From: Bin87 sp965204905
GTDB lineage: Bacteria > Chloroflexota > Dehalococcoidia > Lucifugimonadales > UBA3495
Assembly: GCA_965204905.1 (NCBI GenBank)
Contig: OZ242042.1
Location: 2,790,001 to 2,854,000 of the forward strand
Direction of reading: 5' to 3'
DNA length: 64,000 nt
The notes beneath the pieces are model-generated. The model had not been told where the DNA came from. It searched no databases and saw only the letters and a program-made list of their open reading frames with translations. The position numbers and the translations under genes were made by a program. Each line of letters opens with the position of its first letter. The first letter of the stretch is position 1. Shown one piece after another: positions 25,624 through 34,730 of this stretch.

Positions 25624-25794
25624 GTGGCGGAAGCGGCGGCGATGCTCCGGGTCGGCCAGTGGTTGATCCGGGAAGCATGCCGGCGGGGCGAAATCCTCAG
25701 CGTGCGCCTCGGTCAACGGATCATTATTCCGCATCAGGCGATCAAGGATTTTCTGGCCGCTGCGCCGGAGGGCGATGAGTCGGGCGCCGAATAA
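25624..25794 (+). CDS. Small excisionase-like helix-turn-helix protein
   Basis: Too short for most gene finders. The frame reads TAYTVAEAAAMLRVGQWLIR, then EACRRGEILSVRLGQRIIIP and HQAIKDFL, a clear HTH_17/excisionase domain (known pattern: YTVAEAA..L.V....V...C..G.IPS.R.G....I). An ATG at 25597 with a GGAGG site is followed at once by TAA in this frame, so the original start may be lost. GTG 25624 is the only remaining start, giving 56 residues. It is possibly dead. Confidence 0.55.
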   Translation: MAEAAAMLRVGQWLIREACRRGEILSVRLGQRIIIPHQAIKDFLAAAPEGDESGAE

Positions 25795-25945
25795 CCGCTG
25801 CTCAGGTGCAGCATCAGGCCAATCACCCTACCGTAAGCATTCGAATCAATGAAACGTGAAACACCGCAATTCCCGGTCACACGGGGTGAGGCCGCTTCCC
25901 GGGCCAACAAGTTTCGGCATCACCCGGCGCCGGATGGAGGTCCAC

Positions 25946-26383
25946 GTGTCAGAGGCAGAGAATAAACAGCTCCGATTCGATCATCAATAACCCGAGGTTT
26001 CCGAGAGCAGTAGTCGACAAGCGTGGCGCGACATGCGCGCCAGACTCACCGAGATAGTGGAGTCCTGCGGAGCCGACCTGTTCTTCTCGCAACAGGACGC
26101 CTAGGTTTTCCTCGACTTTCTACGCTAGCCTCACGTCGTGCGCTGTATGAACATCGACTGCGGCTCCGTGAACGTGTAGGCAGTCGCTGACCACGAGCTG
26201 ATGCCCTACCTATGCCTGAGGTACTGGAGACATTTCTCCGCCACGATTTTGCACTCGGTCAAGCTCAACTGCTAGCAGCTACCGGCTGCCGCCTACGTGA
26301 CGGTGGCTCACGACGGGAGCCTAAACGCTAGGCCGCTGGCTATGCGCCCAAGGCAATCGCGTCTCATCCGAGGAGGACTGTGA
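25946..26383 (+). pseudogene. Reading frame interrupted by four TAG and one TAA codons
   Basis: From GTG 25946 to TGA 26381 one frame reads as protein-like sequence with GC-rich third positions (e.g. QAWRDMRARLTEIVESCGAD, then RCMNIDCGSVNV, MPYLCLRYWRHF), but has TAA at 25988 and TAG at 26102, 26126, 26177 and 26273. No family recognised. The simplest reading is a decayed gene in the mobile region; stop-codon reassignment is a remote alternative. Confidence 0.4.
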
Positions 26384-26453
26384 GCAGGTAGTCCTCATCC
26401 CATCCGGCGTTGAGTCCTTTGCCCTGGATGCCCACGTTCAGGGTTTTCTCGTT

Positions 26454-27150
26454 CTACAGCAGATTGTGTCCGATCTGACGCAGGGTGTTGATGTTTTGAG
26501 GGCCATTGTTCTTGCGCACTCGGCATTGATCTTCCCGAAAGGTCACGTCCAAGGTCCAGTGCAACGAGTTTTCGATGCTCCAGCGGCTTCTGATGACGGC
26601 CAGCAGTTGTTCTGCTGAGGCCGCCAGGCTGCTGATCTGGTAGCGGGGCTGACTGATAGCGCCCTCACGGGATTGACGATGGCTGACCACCCTTACGGCG
26701 GCTTTCAGTTGCGGCTATTGCCTCTGGGGGTCCAGATAGTCCAGGCAGTCCGGAGCGGTGATGACCCAGCATTCCCGGCGTTCCACCCATCCGCGCCCCT
26801 TGTTCACGGTTTCAGTGTGGCCATGGGGTGTCTCGTCAAAGCCTAATGCCTCGGCGCCCTCAAACAGGTCTCTGATGCCCTCGTCCAGTTGTCCTTGGTT
26901 CTCCTTCACCGCCAGCACGTAGTCGGTCCGCCCTGGATGATCTGCTGGGCGATCTCCCGCTGGTAGCCATGGCGTGGATGGTGACGATGCAGCCGTGCAA
27001 CTCCAGCATTTCCAGCAGTTGGGGAATGGCGGTGATCTCGTTGTATTTCTCGTCAGTCTTGACCTGACTCTGGGTCAGGGTCTGCTGGGTGGCCTAGGCG
27101 CCGCAGATGGTGGCACAGATGGCGATGGCCAGGATGTCGAGCGCCAGTTC
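26454..27150 (-). pseudogene. ISAs1-family transposase relic with internal deletion
   Basis: Read on the minus strand: LALDILAIAICATICGA (N-terminal block), a stop, then KTDEKYNEITAIPQLLEML, frameshifts, LAVKENQGQLDEGIRDLF, and finally RWSIENSLHWTLDVTFREDQ followed by RVRKNNGPQNINTLRQIGHN. These are ISAs1 landmarks in the right order, but about 100 residues between the first two blocks are missing and the rest is split over frames. Dead element. Confidence 0.8.
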
Positions 27151-27503
27151 CGCGTGCGCGGCACCCGTGGCGCTTTGACCACCACTCGGATTCCCGTCGG
27201 CTATCAGTGTCGAGCAGCAGTTCCGCCGGCGCTGCCTAGGTCCAACGCGTCTTTTGGTGCTTATGGGGGCTTTGCACGAATAATCGGTTTTGAGGCGATT
27301 ATTTGTGCAGGTTAGACCCAAAACCATCGTTTTACGCTCACTCTTCACTTGGAACGTAAGGGTGGTCGGTGTGGTGTCAATGCCGACCGACGCACTCGTC
27401 CCGGTGTAGTCGGCGAGGCGGGGGGCCGCTGCCGCGACCTAACCGGTGTGAGCGTAGCGATGTGCTACGGCTTGTCTTGCGTCTGGGGTTGGCGCCGGGT
27501 CGG

Positions 27504-27944
27504 TCAGTGGCCTGACAGTGTGATGGTGCGGTCGGCTCTGCGTACATGGAAAGTAAGGATGTCGTCCGTGGGGTCGTGGGTCATCCGCAGGTCTTTGAGG
27601 ATGTCCTGACCAAGTATGCAGGGCAAGCCGGCGGGGACATCTTGGGGCGTCACTATCCAGATGTCTACGTCGTAGTGGTAAACGGAGGCGCCGTCGGCGC
27701 CGGCAATGGCGATGGTCGCGGGTTCGGTGAAGCGCCTTGAGCTGCCGGTTGCGCCGGTGATGACCAAGGGGTTTTCGAGTAGCGCGTAGGGCAGGTCGGC
27801 AAAGACGGTGGGGTCGGGATGGATTCCGGTGGAGTCGGAACCGGTGTCGACCAGGAATGTGGCGTAGGCGTTGACCATGAGCCTGGGGATGAGGATCCGC
27901 GCCATAATGGTGGGTTGTACGTCTTCAAACCAGCCTTGGATCAT
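27504..27944 (-). CDS. Retropepsin-like aspartic protease
   Basis: 146 residues. The active-site motif is FLVDTGSDSTG (Asp33-Thr-Gly), followed by the partner GLPCILGQDILKDL, typical of single-domain, dimeric retropepsin-fold proteins. No signal peptide, so cytoplasmic. ATG 27944 overlaps the stop of the upstream gene (ATGA), so the two form a coupled pair. Bacterial proteins of this type are mostly uncharacterised. Confidence 0.8.
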   Translation of the reverse strand: MIQGWFEDVQPTIMARILIPRLMVNAYATFLVDTGSDSTGIHPDPTVFADLPYALLENPLVITGATGSSRRFTEPATIAIAGADGASVYHYDVDIWIVTPQDVPAGLPCILGQDILKDLRMTHDPTDDILTFHVRRADRTITLSGH

Positions 27945-28219
27945 AGGACCATGACCTTGGGGTGGGGGTCTAGGAACCTGGTCCTGGCGGGCCCTTTGGG
28001 CGAGATGGCGCGAAGGTCCCTGGCCAGGGTTTCCTGGTCCGGGGCGAACCTCGGTACCAGGTCGGTGGTCATGCCGGCCCACAGGCCGGAGCGAGGATTG
28101 TCCAAGGTCTGCAATGCTTTCCTGAATGCAGCGGAGACTCGTTCGAGTTCCTGAATGCCGGCGATGGTTTCGCGGGCATCTTCAATGGCGTCGTAGTCTG
28201 ATGCTGAGTGGTTTCCCAT
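27941..28219 (-). CDS. Small protein paired with the retropepsin-like gene
   Basis: 92 residues, charged and helical (ARETIAGIQELERVSAAFRK). No family recognised. ATG 28219 follows GGAGCGAA. Its stop overlaps the protease start by four bases, so it is probably a partner, adaptor or substrate of the protease, by context only. Confidence 0.65.
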   Translation of the reverse strand: MGNHSASDYDAIEDARETIAGIQELERVSAAFRKALQTLDNPRSGLWAGMTTDLVPRFAPDQETLARDLRAISPKGPARTRFLDPHPKVMVL

Positions 28220-29026
28220 TTCGCTCCTCCGGGAAGGATGGGGGTCGGTTTCAGGGTATCTGAGTGCAATTCGGGTCGCAACGGGTTACGGTGGCGGTAG
28301 ATTCTTCCTGCTTCCTGCCGTGGTTTTGGAGTTCGATGGTATTGGTGAGATTAGAGATGGCTCAACTGAGCTGCGTCATGGTGGAACTGCGGAGGATTCC
28401 GAGGCATTGACTGAAGGTTTTTGTTCAACACGGCGGTGCGAACTACCCAAAACCCTCATTTTTGTGCAAGGCCGGTTATGGGCATGATGCCGGATTGGAC
28501 GAATTCGCCTCATGATGCAGAGCCTGGGGCCGCGACCGTTGCATCGAGACTGGAACCGGAATGGCTGTCGATGCTGCCCCCGCTAAGCAAAGGTCTTTTT
28601 GCCCGGCGAAAAAGTCCCGAGCCGATCAAAATAAGACGCGATTGCTCTGCTGGTGGAGGCCATGCCTCTTGCGGAGGTGGCGACCGCCGGGAGTACTGGC
28701 ACTGGAAGCGTTAAATTGATTGGAAAAGCCATTGCGGTTTTGAGGAAGACCTGAGATGGCATATTCCAAGGACACCACGAACTCAAGGATCGTGAGGATG
28801 AAACTACAAAATGCACCCGCTGGCGGGTTTGTACCCGCTACTCGGTGGAGCAGGGCTGATTCCCCCCACGACGAAACCGCACGAGCAATGCCACATCTGG
28901 GCATCCCGTCGAGGTTCGATGAACCCGCGGTTTTCGCGGCGCCTGATCGCACAGCGTTTGCGCCACTGCGTCGCCGCTGCCGAGTACGATGATGATTGGG
29001 GTCCCACTTTGCTAACGGAGTGACCA
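28220..29026. other. About 800 bases without a supportable gene
   Basis: Short open frames exist on both strands, but none has a convincing start with homology-like content. One plus frame at about 28622-28753 (LLVEAMPLAEVATAG...) has coding-like composition but no start and a stop just before it. It may be decayed sequence in the mobile region. Confidence 0.4.
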
Positions 29027-30793
29027 ATGAACATGAATACCGACTACCACCGAGCATTGCCCTTTGGCGATGTAAAGGATAGGGACGAAGCAGAGTTCAG
29101 GGCAAACGGCTTCGTTCGCCCGGAGCTCCGAGCGATAGGACACAAGGTGAAGCACGAGATATTCCAGCCTGACGGCATCACCCTTCTTGTCGCTGAAACG
29201 CAGCCGTCGAGTGACCCGGGACAGCTGGACTACATGAACCTGAAGCGCCACCCGATCGGCGCTCAGTACCGCGACATGACCGCCGTGGAGCGCGACATCC
29301 TGGAGCAGGACATCGCGGCCAACGGCATCCGGAGAGCGTTGGTGCTGCTGGACGATGCGGTGTTCGATGGCTGGCAGCGCTACATTTGCGGCAAGGCCAT
29401 CGGCCACGAATTTACCGCTGACGACTTTGTGCGGTACGTCGATCTATACAAAGACGCCGACCCGGTTGCGGTTGCCGACACACTGAACCTGTCGCGTCGC
29501 CACCTGACGGTGGATGAAATAACCCGCCGACTGGAGCGCCGCATCGCAGCAGCGAAGGCGGAATACGAAGCCGTGACCGGCAAGCGTATGCCCAACCAAG
29601 CCGTAGGGGAATTGGTGAAACGCGACGTCGGATATGGCGTTGTGAGAATTTCTCACAACGACGATGAAGTTCGCAAAAGCCGGCAGTACGCGCGGAAGGC
29701 CAACGACGTCGCCGACGCCGTACCCGCCGTGGACGAGCTGCTGGAATCCAACCGCCTCACCAACAGCGACGTGGCCAGCGTGGCCAGTGTGGAGCCGGAA
29801 GTCATCGCAGCGGCGGCGGCGCTGGTGGCGGAAGGCCAGGCCAAGACGCTGAAGCAAGCGGTGAGGCGGTCACGCATGGAGCGTGAGCGCACCGCGCACG
29901 CTCACCGCACCGATGAGGAGTGCGACGAGCGAGAAAAGGCCAACAGCGCCGACATTGATGCTGGGCCGACGCCGCGCGCCGCGCTGCTTTCGGAAGAACG
30001 TGAGCAACGCCAGGGCGCCGACGCTGAGCGACACCGGGCAGACATGGCGCGCCGGTCCTCCAACAAGGTGGAGCTGCACCACGCGGGCATCGCGGAACTG
30101 CACCAGCACGTCGCCGCCGGCGGCGTGGACATCATCTACACCGAACCACCTTGCGAGCCTGACGCCGTGCTGCGCTACGCAGACCTCGGCGAGTTCGCCG
30201 CCCACGCGCTGCAGGACGGCGGTTTGCTGCTGGTGCTCAGCGGTGCGATGTACCTACCGCAGCTGCACCGCCAGCTCGAAGGTGCGGATGGTATCCAGTA
30301 TCGCTGGCAGTTCGTTTACTCCATGCCAGAGGCCAGCACGCCGATGCGCGAACCGCGAGTACACCAGACCTGCCAGGTGCTGATCGCCTACTCCAAAGGC
30401 ACTTATACCGGCAAATGGCATGCGGACCTGATCACCGTACCAGGGGCGGAAGAACAGAAAAGGCAACTGCGCTGTTGGCAGCAACAGGTCGCGGGCACGA
30501 TTTACGCGCTGGGTCGGTTCGTCATGCCAGGGCTGACGGTCTGCGACCCGATGATGGGGAGCGGAACCACCGGCGTGGCATCGGTGGCACTGGGATGCGC
30601 TTTCATCGGCAGCGACAGTGACCCCGACTGCGTGACCCGCGTCCGCAAGCGGATCAACGACGCCAGGACGGCCGCAGATGGACGCCCGCGACCGGATCAG
30701 CCACCGATGCCCCATTTTGCGGAGCCCGCCATTCGGATACGTTCCCACGGCGAAAGCCGACTGCTCGCCGAGGCGGCGGTCGCGTCAGTGTAG
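29027..30793 (+). CDS. ParB-like domain fused to a DNA methyltransferase-like domain
   Basis: 588 residues. Residues about 70-130 form a ParB/Srx-like region (LKRHPIGAQYRDMTAVERDI, FDGWQRYICGKAIG), then a helical segment rich in Arg/Glu. From about 365 an N4/N6-type methyltransferase fold follows: IIYTEPPCEP at 369-378 where DPPY is expected, and the SAM loop CDPMMGSGTTGVASVALGC at 506. The changed motif (TEPPC for DPPY) questions catalysis. ATG 29027 follows CGGAG. Phage and islands often carry ParB-methyltransferase fusions for self-protection. Confidence 0.8.
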   Translation: MNMNTDYHRALPFGDVKDRDEAEFRANGFVRPELRAIGHKVKHEIFQPDGITLLVAETQPSSDPGQLDYMNLKRHPIGAQYRDMTAVERDILEQDIAANGIRRALVLLDDAVFDGWQRYICGKAIGHEFTADDFVRYVDLYKDADPVAVADTLNLSRRHLTVDEITRRLERRIAAAKAEYEAVTGKRMPNQAVGELVKRDVGYGVVRISHNDDEVRKSRQYARKANDVADAVPAVDELLESNRLTNSDVASVASVEPEVIAAAAALVAEGQAKTLKQAVRRSRMERERTAHAHRTDEECDEREKANSADIDAGPTPRAALLSEEREQRQGADAERHRADMARRSSNKVELHHAGIAELHQHVAAGGVDIIYTEPPCEPDAVLRYADLGEFAAHALQDGGLLLVLSGAMYLPQLHRQLEGADGIQYRWQFVYSMPEASTPMREPRVHQTCQVLIAYSKGTYTGKWHADLITVPGAEEQKRQLRCWQQQVAGTIYALGRFVMPGLTVCDPMMGSGTTGVASVALGCAFIGSDSDPDCVTRVRKRINDARTAADGRPRPDQPPMPHFAEPAIRIRSHGESRLLAEAAVASV

Positions 30794-30984
30794 TGATGAT
30801 GGAAGTCGACGGTATCGGCACGCCACCGACGCTGACCGCGAGGCAGCTCGTAGAACTCGCCGCGCCGGCGCCGTGGTTGAGCTCAACCCGGTGGACCGGG
30901 GTCTTCGGGCGCGAGGACGATGGGAAACTACCCGGTGGCGTCATCAGGGTTCATGACCGCCGGCATGCGTTTCAGAGTGCGTGA
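30793..30984 (+). CDS. Small hypothetical protein after the ParB-methyltransferase
   Basis: 63 residues starting with GTG-ATG-ATG right at the stop of the preceding gene. Reads TPPTLTARQLVELAAPAPWL. No family recognised; may be coupled, may be chance. Confidence 0.35.
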   Translation: MMMEVDGIGTPPTLTARQLVELAAPAPWLSSTRWTGVFGREDDGKLPGGVIRVHDRRHAFQSA

Positions 30985-31139
30985 TTGGCAGCGGCGTTCT
31001 TTGCACCGGCGCGACGTCCCGGCGGCCGGCGACTTCGTCGGGTCCGATGCAGCCATGCGCCCTTTTGGTCCGCGTCAGAGATGCCACGATTCCTTCGAGT
31101 GAGCGGCGAATGAGCGGCAGCATGTTTGTCTGGGGCGAA

Positions 31140-31519
31140 GATGTCCGCCCGCGTCAGAACCGAAATGCCGGCAAGGGATTGGCTGATGGCATCCGAGAGC
31201 CGGAACTGCTCGCTGCCGGTCAGCACGAACAAGCGGTTTCGGCCTCGCTCGTCGGCGATCACCTGCAGTTATGACACGAGCGCGGGCACATGCTGAACCT
31301 CATCGATGATGGCGCCGTCGTCATACTGAGCCAGGAATCCTCTGGGATCGGACTCGGCGAAATCGCGCTGGTCCAGCGCTTCCAGATTCGCGTAATCCAA
31401 GTCGCGGAAGGCAGCCCGGCAGAGGGTCGTTTTGCCGGACTGGCGCGGCCCCGTCACTGTGACAAAGGGGTATGCCGGAACAGGGCGGTCAGTCGTGGCG
31501 TAATCTCTCGCTCCATCAT
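31140..31519 (-). pseudogene. Broken DUF4143-type AAA ATPase
   Basis: Minus-strand fragments: MMEREITPRLTALF from 31519, then in another frame YPFVTVTGPRQSGKTTL, LEALDQRDFAESDPRGFLAQ and AIIDEVQHVPALVS, and in a third RGRNRLFVLTGSEQFRLSDA with QSLAG. These are the N-terminal blocks of the common ATPase with a DUF4143 C-terminus, split by at least two frameshifts and lacking the rest. Confidence 0.75.
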
Positions 31520-31935
31520 GAGAGCACCATTTCAGAGAGTGTGTCCGTATTGCAAGCAATACTTGCAATATGGACACCTTCAAGTCGGCAAGTGCTGGCG
31601 ATAGGGAACCGATATTCGGCCTGACAGAGTCGCAGGTCGCCCGGCGGCTGGATGAACGCGTGGACGGTCAACACCAACTGGCTGCCGCGTCGCTGGATTG
31701 CAGGTAGCCAACGGTCCAGGCCGTCGCGTTGGTGACGGCGGCATTTGTGACGGGACGTGAGCTGCGGCCCACGTCACCGGTGGTTGACGAAAACGGAACC
31801 GTCGACGCTGGCGGCGCTCCCGCGTTGGCAGGTCGCCGGCACCGGCAACGGTTCAACCGTCATCGTCGCGACGCAGGTCAGACCTGCTCAGCTCAGGTGA
31901 TTGACAACCGCCAGATCGGGGCGAACGGAAGACAA

Positions 31936-33660
31936 TCAGCTAGGCTTGGCGCGCAGGGTTCCGTTTGCGCTTTGCCGCACGATCAGCCGCTTGACGCGGG
32001 GGATGACCAGGCTGCGTGGTGGAGCCGGCGCATCACCAGGGGGCTGCGCTCCGAACCGCTGCTTGAGCAGCTTGTCCCGCGCGGCGGCGCCCAGGTCGGG
32101 CCAGTGCGGCAATCCTTCCCAGATGGGAGCGAAGTGCGCCGCCGGCGGCGCGGCGGCGGTGAGGATCAGAAGGTCGCGAGCGCGGGAGAAGGCCACGTAA
32201 TGCTGGCGCATTCGGTCGAAGTCGGCGATGCGGTCCAGGGGCTCGAAAGTCGGACGCGGAAAGTGGGGCTCCAAGTCCAAGCCCACCTCGTCGCGGCCGC
32301 CGAAACCGTCCAGGGAACCCACTGCCACCACTGGCCATTCCAACCCCTTGGCCTGGTGGATGGTGGTGAGGGCCACCCGTCCGGTTGGAAAGTCGGGCTG
32401 CAGCCGACGGTATTCGGCGGGCGCGTGGTGAAAGGGAACTCCGGCGTCGGCGAAGGCGCTGAGGTAGTGTTCGCAGGCCTGCTCCCGCACGCTGTGCAAC
32501 AGCAGCGCCGCCTGGGCGTAGTCGGTGATCACCCCGCGCGATCTCAGCAGCCGCAGCAATTCCGCCAGCCGCTTCGCCTCGTCCTGGGGACCATTGCCCA
32601 GCACGGCAATCACCGACGGGTAGTCGGCGTGGCTGCCGGCATTGTGGGGTTTGATCGTCTTAGGGTGGCGAAAGGGCATACTTTCGAATTCCGGGTTGCT
32701 CCAATCGGCGGAGGCCATCCAGCGATCAAATGAGCCCACGATGCCGTAGTGAGAACGGTAGTTGACGCTGAGCCGGCGAATCGCGACGTCGGGAAAGCGG
32801 TGGGAGAACTCCAGCAGGTTGCGGACGCTGGCGCCGCGAAATCTATAGATGGATTGGTCATCGTCACCGACCACGCACGGATTGGCGTGGACCTGAGCAA
32901 GCCGCAGCAGCACCTGCCCCTGCACGCAGCCGGTGTCTTGGTACTCATCCACCAACAAGTGACGGACGCCGGTGCCGACGCGCTGCGCCATGCCATCATC
33001 GCGCAGCAATTCGTGGACCTTGACCTGGAGGCGGGAGAAGTCTAGGGCGCCGCATTCGTCCAGCAGTGCCTCGTAGCGGAAACAGCAACGGCCCAGCGCG
33101 GCGTGAAAGGGGTCCTCGGCGTCGGTCAATACGTCCAGGTCGATGGCCTCCTCGGCGATGCGCTCGAAATACCGGCGAGCCTGGTGCAGCACGAACTCGC
33201 GGGTGCGCCAGCCGCGGCGGCGCAGTTCATCTTTGTCGGGGCCAAAGACGCGGTGGAAGTTAGCGTTCAGCAGGTCCAGCTGAGCGAACTCGTCCAGCAG
33301 TCGGTGGTCGGGTTTGAGGACGGCGCTTGCTCCGTGTTCATCCAAGATGCGGCGGCAGAGGCCGTGGATGGTGGAAATGCGCACGGCGGAGAGGTCGCCG
33401 GATGCTCCGGCGACTTTCGCTGCGGCGGTGAAGCGATGGCGTAGCTCACTGGCGGCGCGGCGCGAGAAGGTGCATATCACCAGCTCAGTGGGAGCAACTG
33501 CGGCCAGGAGCAGCAGGTTGACGGCGCGCCACACGATGGTGCGGGTCTTGCCGGCTCCGGGTCCGGCGATGACCAACAATGGTCCCTCGGTGTGGCCGAT
33601 GACGGATTGCTGACGGTGGTCCAGCTGGGGCTGCAGACGGTGGATAACGGGTGAGATCAA
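31936..33660 (-). CDS. UvrD/Rep-family superfamily 1 helicase
   Basis: 574 residues. Motifs in order: Q-motif region LDHRQQSVIGH, Walker A GPGAGKTRT at 33-41, TFSRRAASEL, Walker B LLVDEYQDTG, DDQSIYRFRGA, VNYRSHYGIV, TTIHQAKGLEW and YVAFSRARDLLIL. It is shorter than UvrD (about 720) and lacks the long C-terminal arm. Instead it ends in a short tail, IPRVKRLIVRQ plus about 12 residues. A near-identical tail pattern ends the NERD protein at 38052. Probably DNA repair or defence; partner inferred. Confidence 0.9.
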   Translation of the reverse strand: MISPVIHRLQPQLDHRQQSVIGHTEGPLLVIAGPGAGKTRTIVWRAVNLLLLAAVAPTELVICTFSRRAASELRHRFTAAAKVAGASGDLSAVRISTIHGLCRRILDEHGASAVLKPDHRLLDEFAQLDLLNANFHRVFGPDKDELRRRGWRTREFVLHQARRYFERIAEEAIDLDVLTDAEDPFHAALGRCCFRYEALLDECGALDFSRLQVKVHELLRDDGMAQRVGTGVRHLLVDEYQDTGCVQGQVLLRLAQVHANPCVVGDDDQSIYRFRGASVRNLLEFSHRFPDVAIRRLSVNYRSHYGIVGSFDRWMASADWSNPEFESMPFRHPKTIKPHNAGSHADYPSVIAVLGNGPQDEAKRLAELLRLLRSRGVITDYAQAALLLHSVREQACEHYLSAFADAGVPFHHAPAEYRRLQPDFPTGRVALTTIHQAKGLEWPVVAVGSLDGFGGRDEVGLDLEPHFPRPTFEPLDRIADFDRMRQHYVAFSRARDLLILTAAAPPAAHFAPIWEGLPHWPDLGAAARDKLLKQRFGAQPPGDAPAPPRSLVIPRVKRLIVRQSANGTLRAKPS

Positions 33661-34730
33661 AAATTACCTCCGGTTGGTTTCGCCGACGATATACGGCGGC
33701 CTTTGGATGGATTGAGGCGCGGATCGGATGGCCGACCGCGCTGCTTGATGGATGATGACGCTGACGCCGTGCCGGCGGACAGGGCGCATCGCGTCGGGGA
33801 GACGCCGCTATATGGGGCGACGGTTGTGTGGCATTCGACGCAATGCAAGGTTATCGCCGAAAGGTTGCATTGTGTCGGCAGCAACGCAAAGATATTTTCA
33901 ACCAGCGCGACACAAAGCAAGAATGGGGCCGGAAGGTTGCGTTACGTCGGCGGCGAAGCACGGTTGGTGCGTTACTCTTGCTTCAGAGCACGGACACGAG
34001 CTGGAGAAACCAGCGCAATCGCGGGGCGGGTTTCGCTCCCTGATGGCGGACCGTGCGCCGGCGGTCCTGCAATCTGCTGATCACGCTGACAGCGTGGTAT
34101 ACCCACCAGCGGTAAGACGCTTAGGAGGAAATTTCGCTACACCGTCAGCATAGGGATTCGAGCGATTTTATGATTTGCAGGACTGGGAGTTCTCTTCGTG
34201 GGACGGTTTCAATCCTGATAATCCCTGAATCTTGAGAATCTTGATTCTGCCGTGGCCACCGCCTCAATAGGGTAAGCGTGAATTAGCAGGGCGTTGGCAA
34301 AGTTAGTCCGCCATTCCTGCGAAAAAGCGCCACTACGTAGTTGATGTGGCGCTATTATCCAGAACATTCCGAACACAAGGACCTGCTGGATCCAAAGGGA
34401 GCGGGAATGACGGTTGGCGGTGAAAGGTCGCCATGCGGGACTCCGATTAGGTCCTGGTGAGGCGGATTTATGCCTTGCAAACGCCGCCGCTTCGGCAGTA
34501 TAGTCGCAGGTGGCCCGGTGGAGGAGAGTCTTCGAGTGTGCACTCCATGGACCGATCCACTATCTGAAATGAGGAATAAGCTGAAGACGCCCCACGCGCT
34601 GTGCCGGCAAGCTCTAGGCGAAGCGTGGTAATTCTGTTTTGCATCCGGAGAAAACGGGCCGACGCGGCGAGTAGACTGCGATCCGTTTGGGTATGATGAA
34701 CGCGAATGCCATTGTGTAGGAGCTTCCACG
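33661..34730. other. About 1.07 kb without a supportable gene
   Basis: Open frames here look random. Two diverged copies of a sequence of about 30 bases (CGAAAGGTTGCATTGTGTCGGC at about 33857 and CGGAAGGTTGCGTTACGTCGGC at about 33934) are the only structure noticed. The stretch before 34731 holds the ribosome site of the TPR gene. Confidence 0.5.

Noticed and set aside
31729..32733. 334-residue plus-strand frame over the helicase
   Set aside because: Shadow of the UvrD-like gene, which has all helicase motifs.
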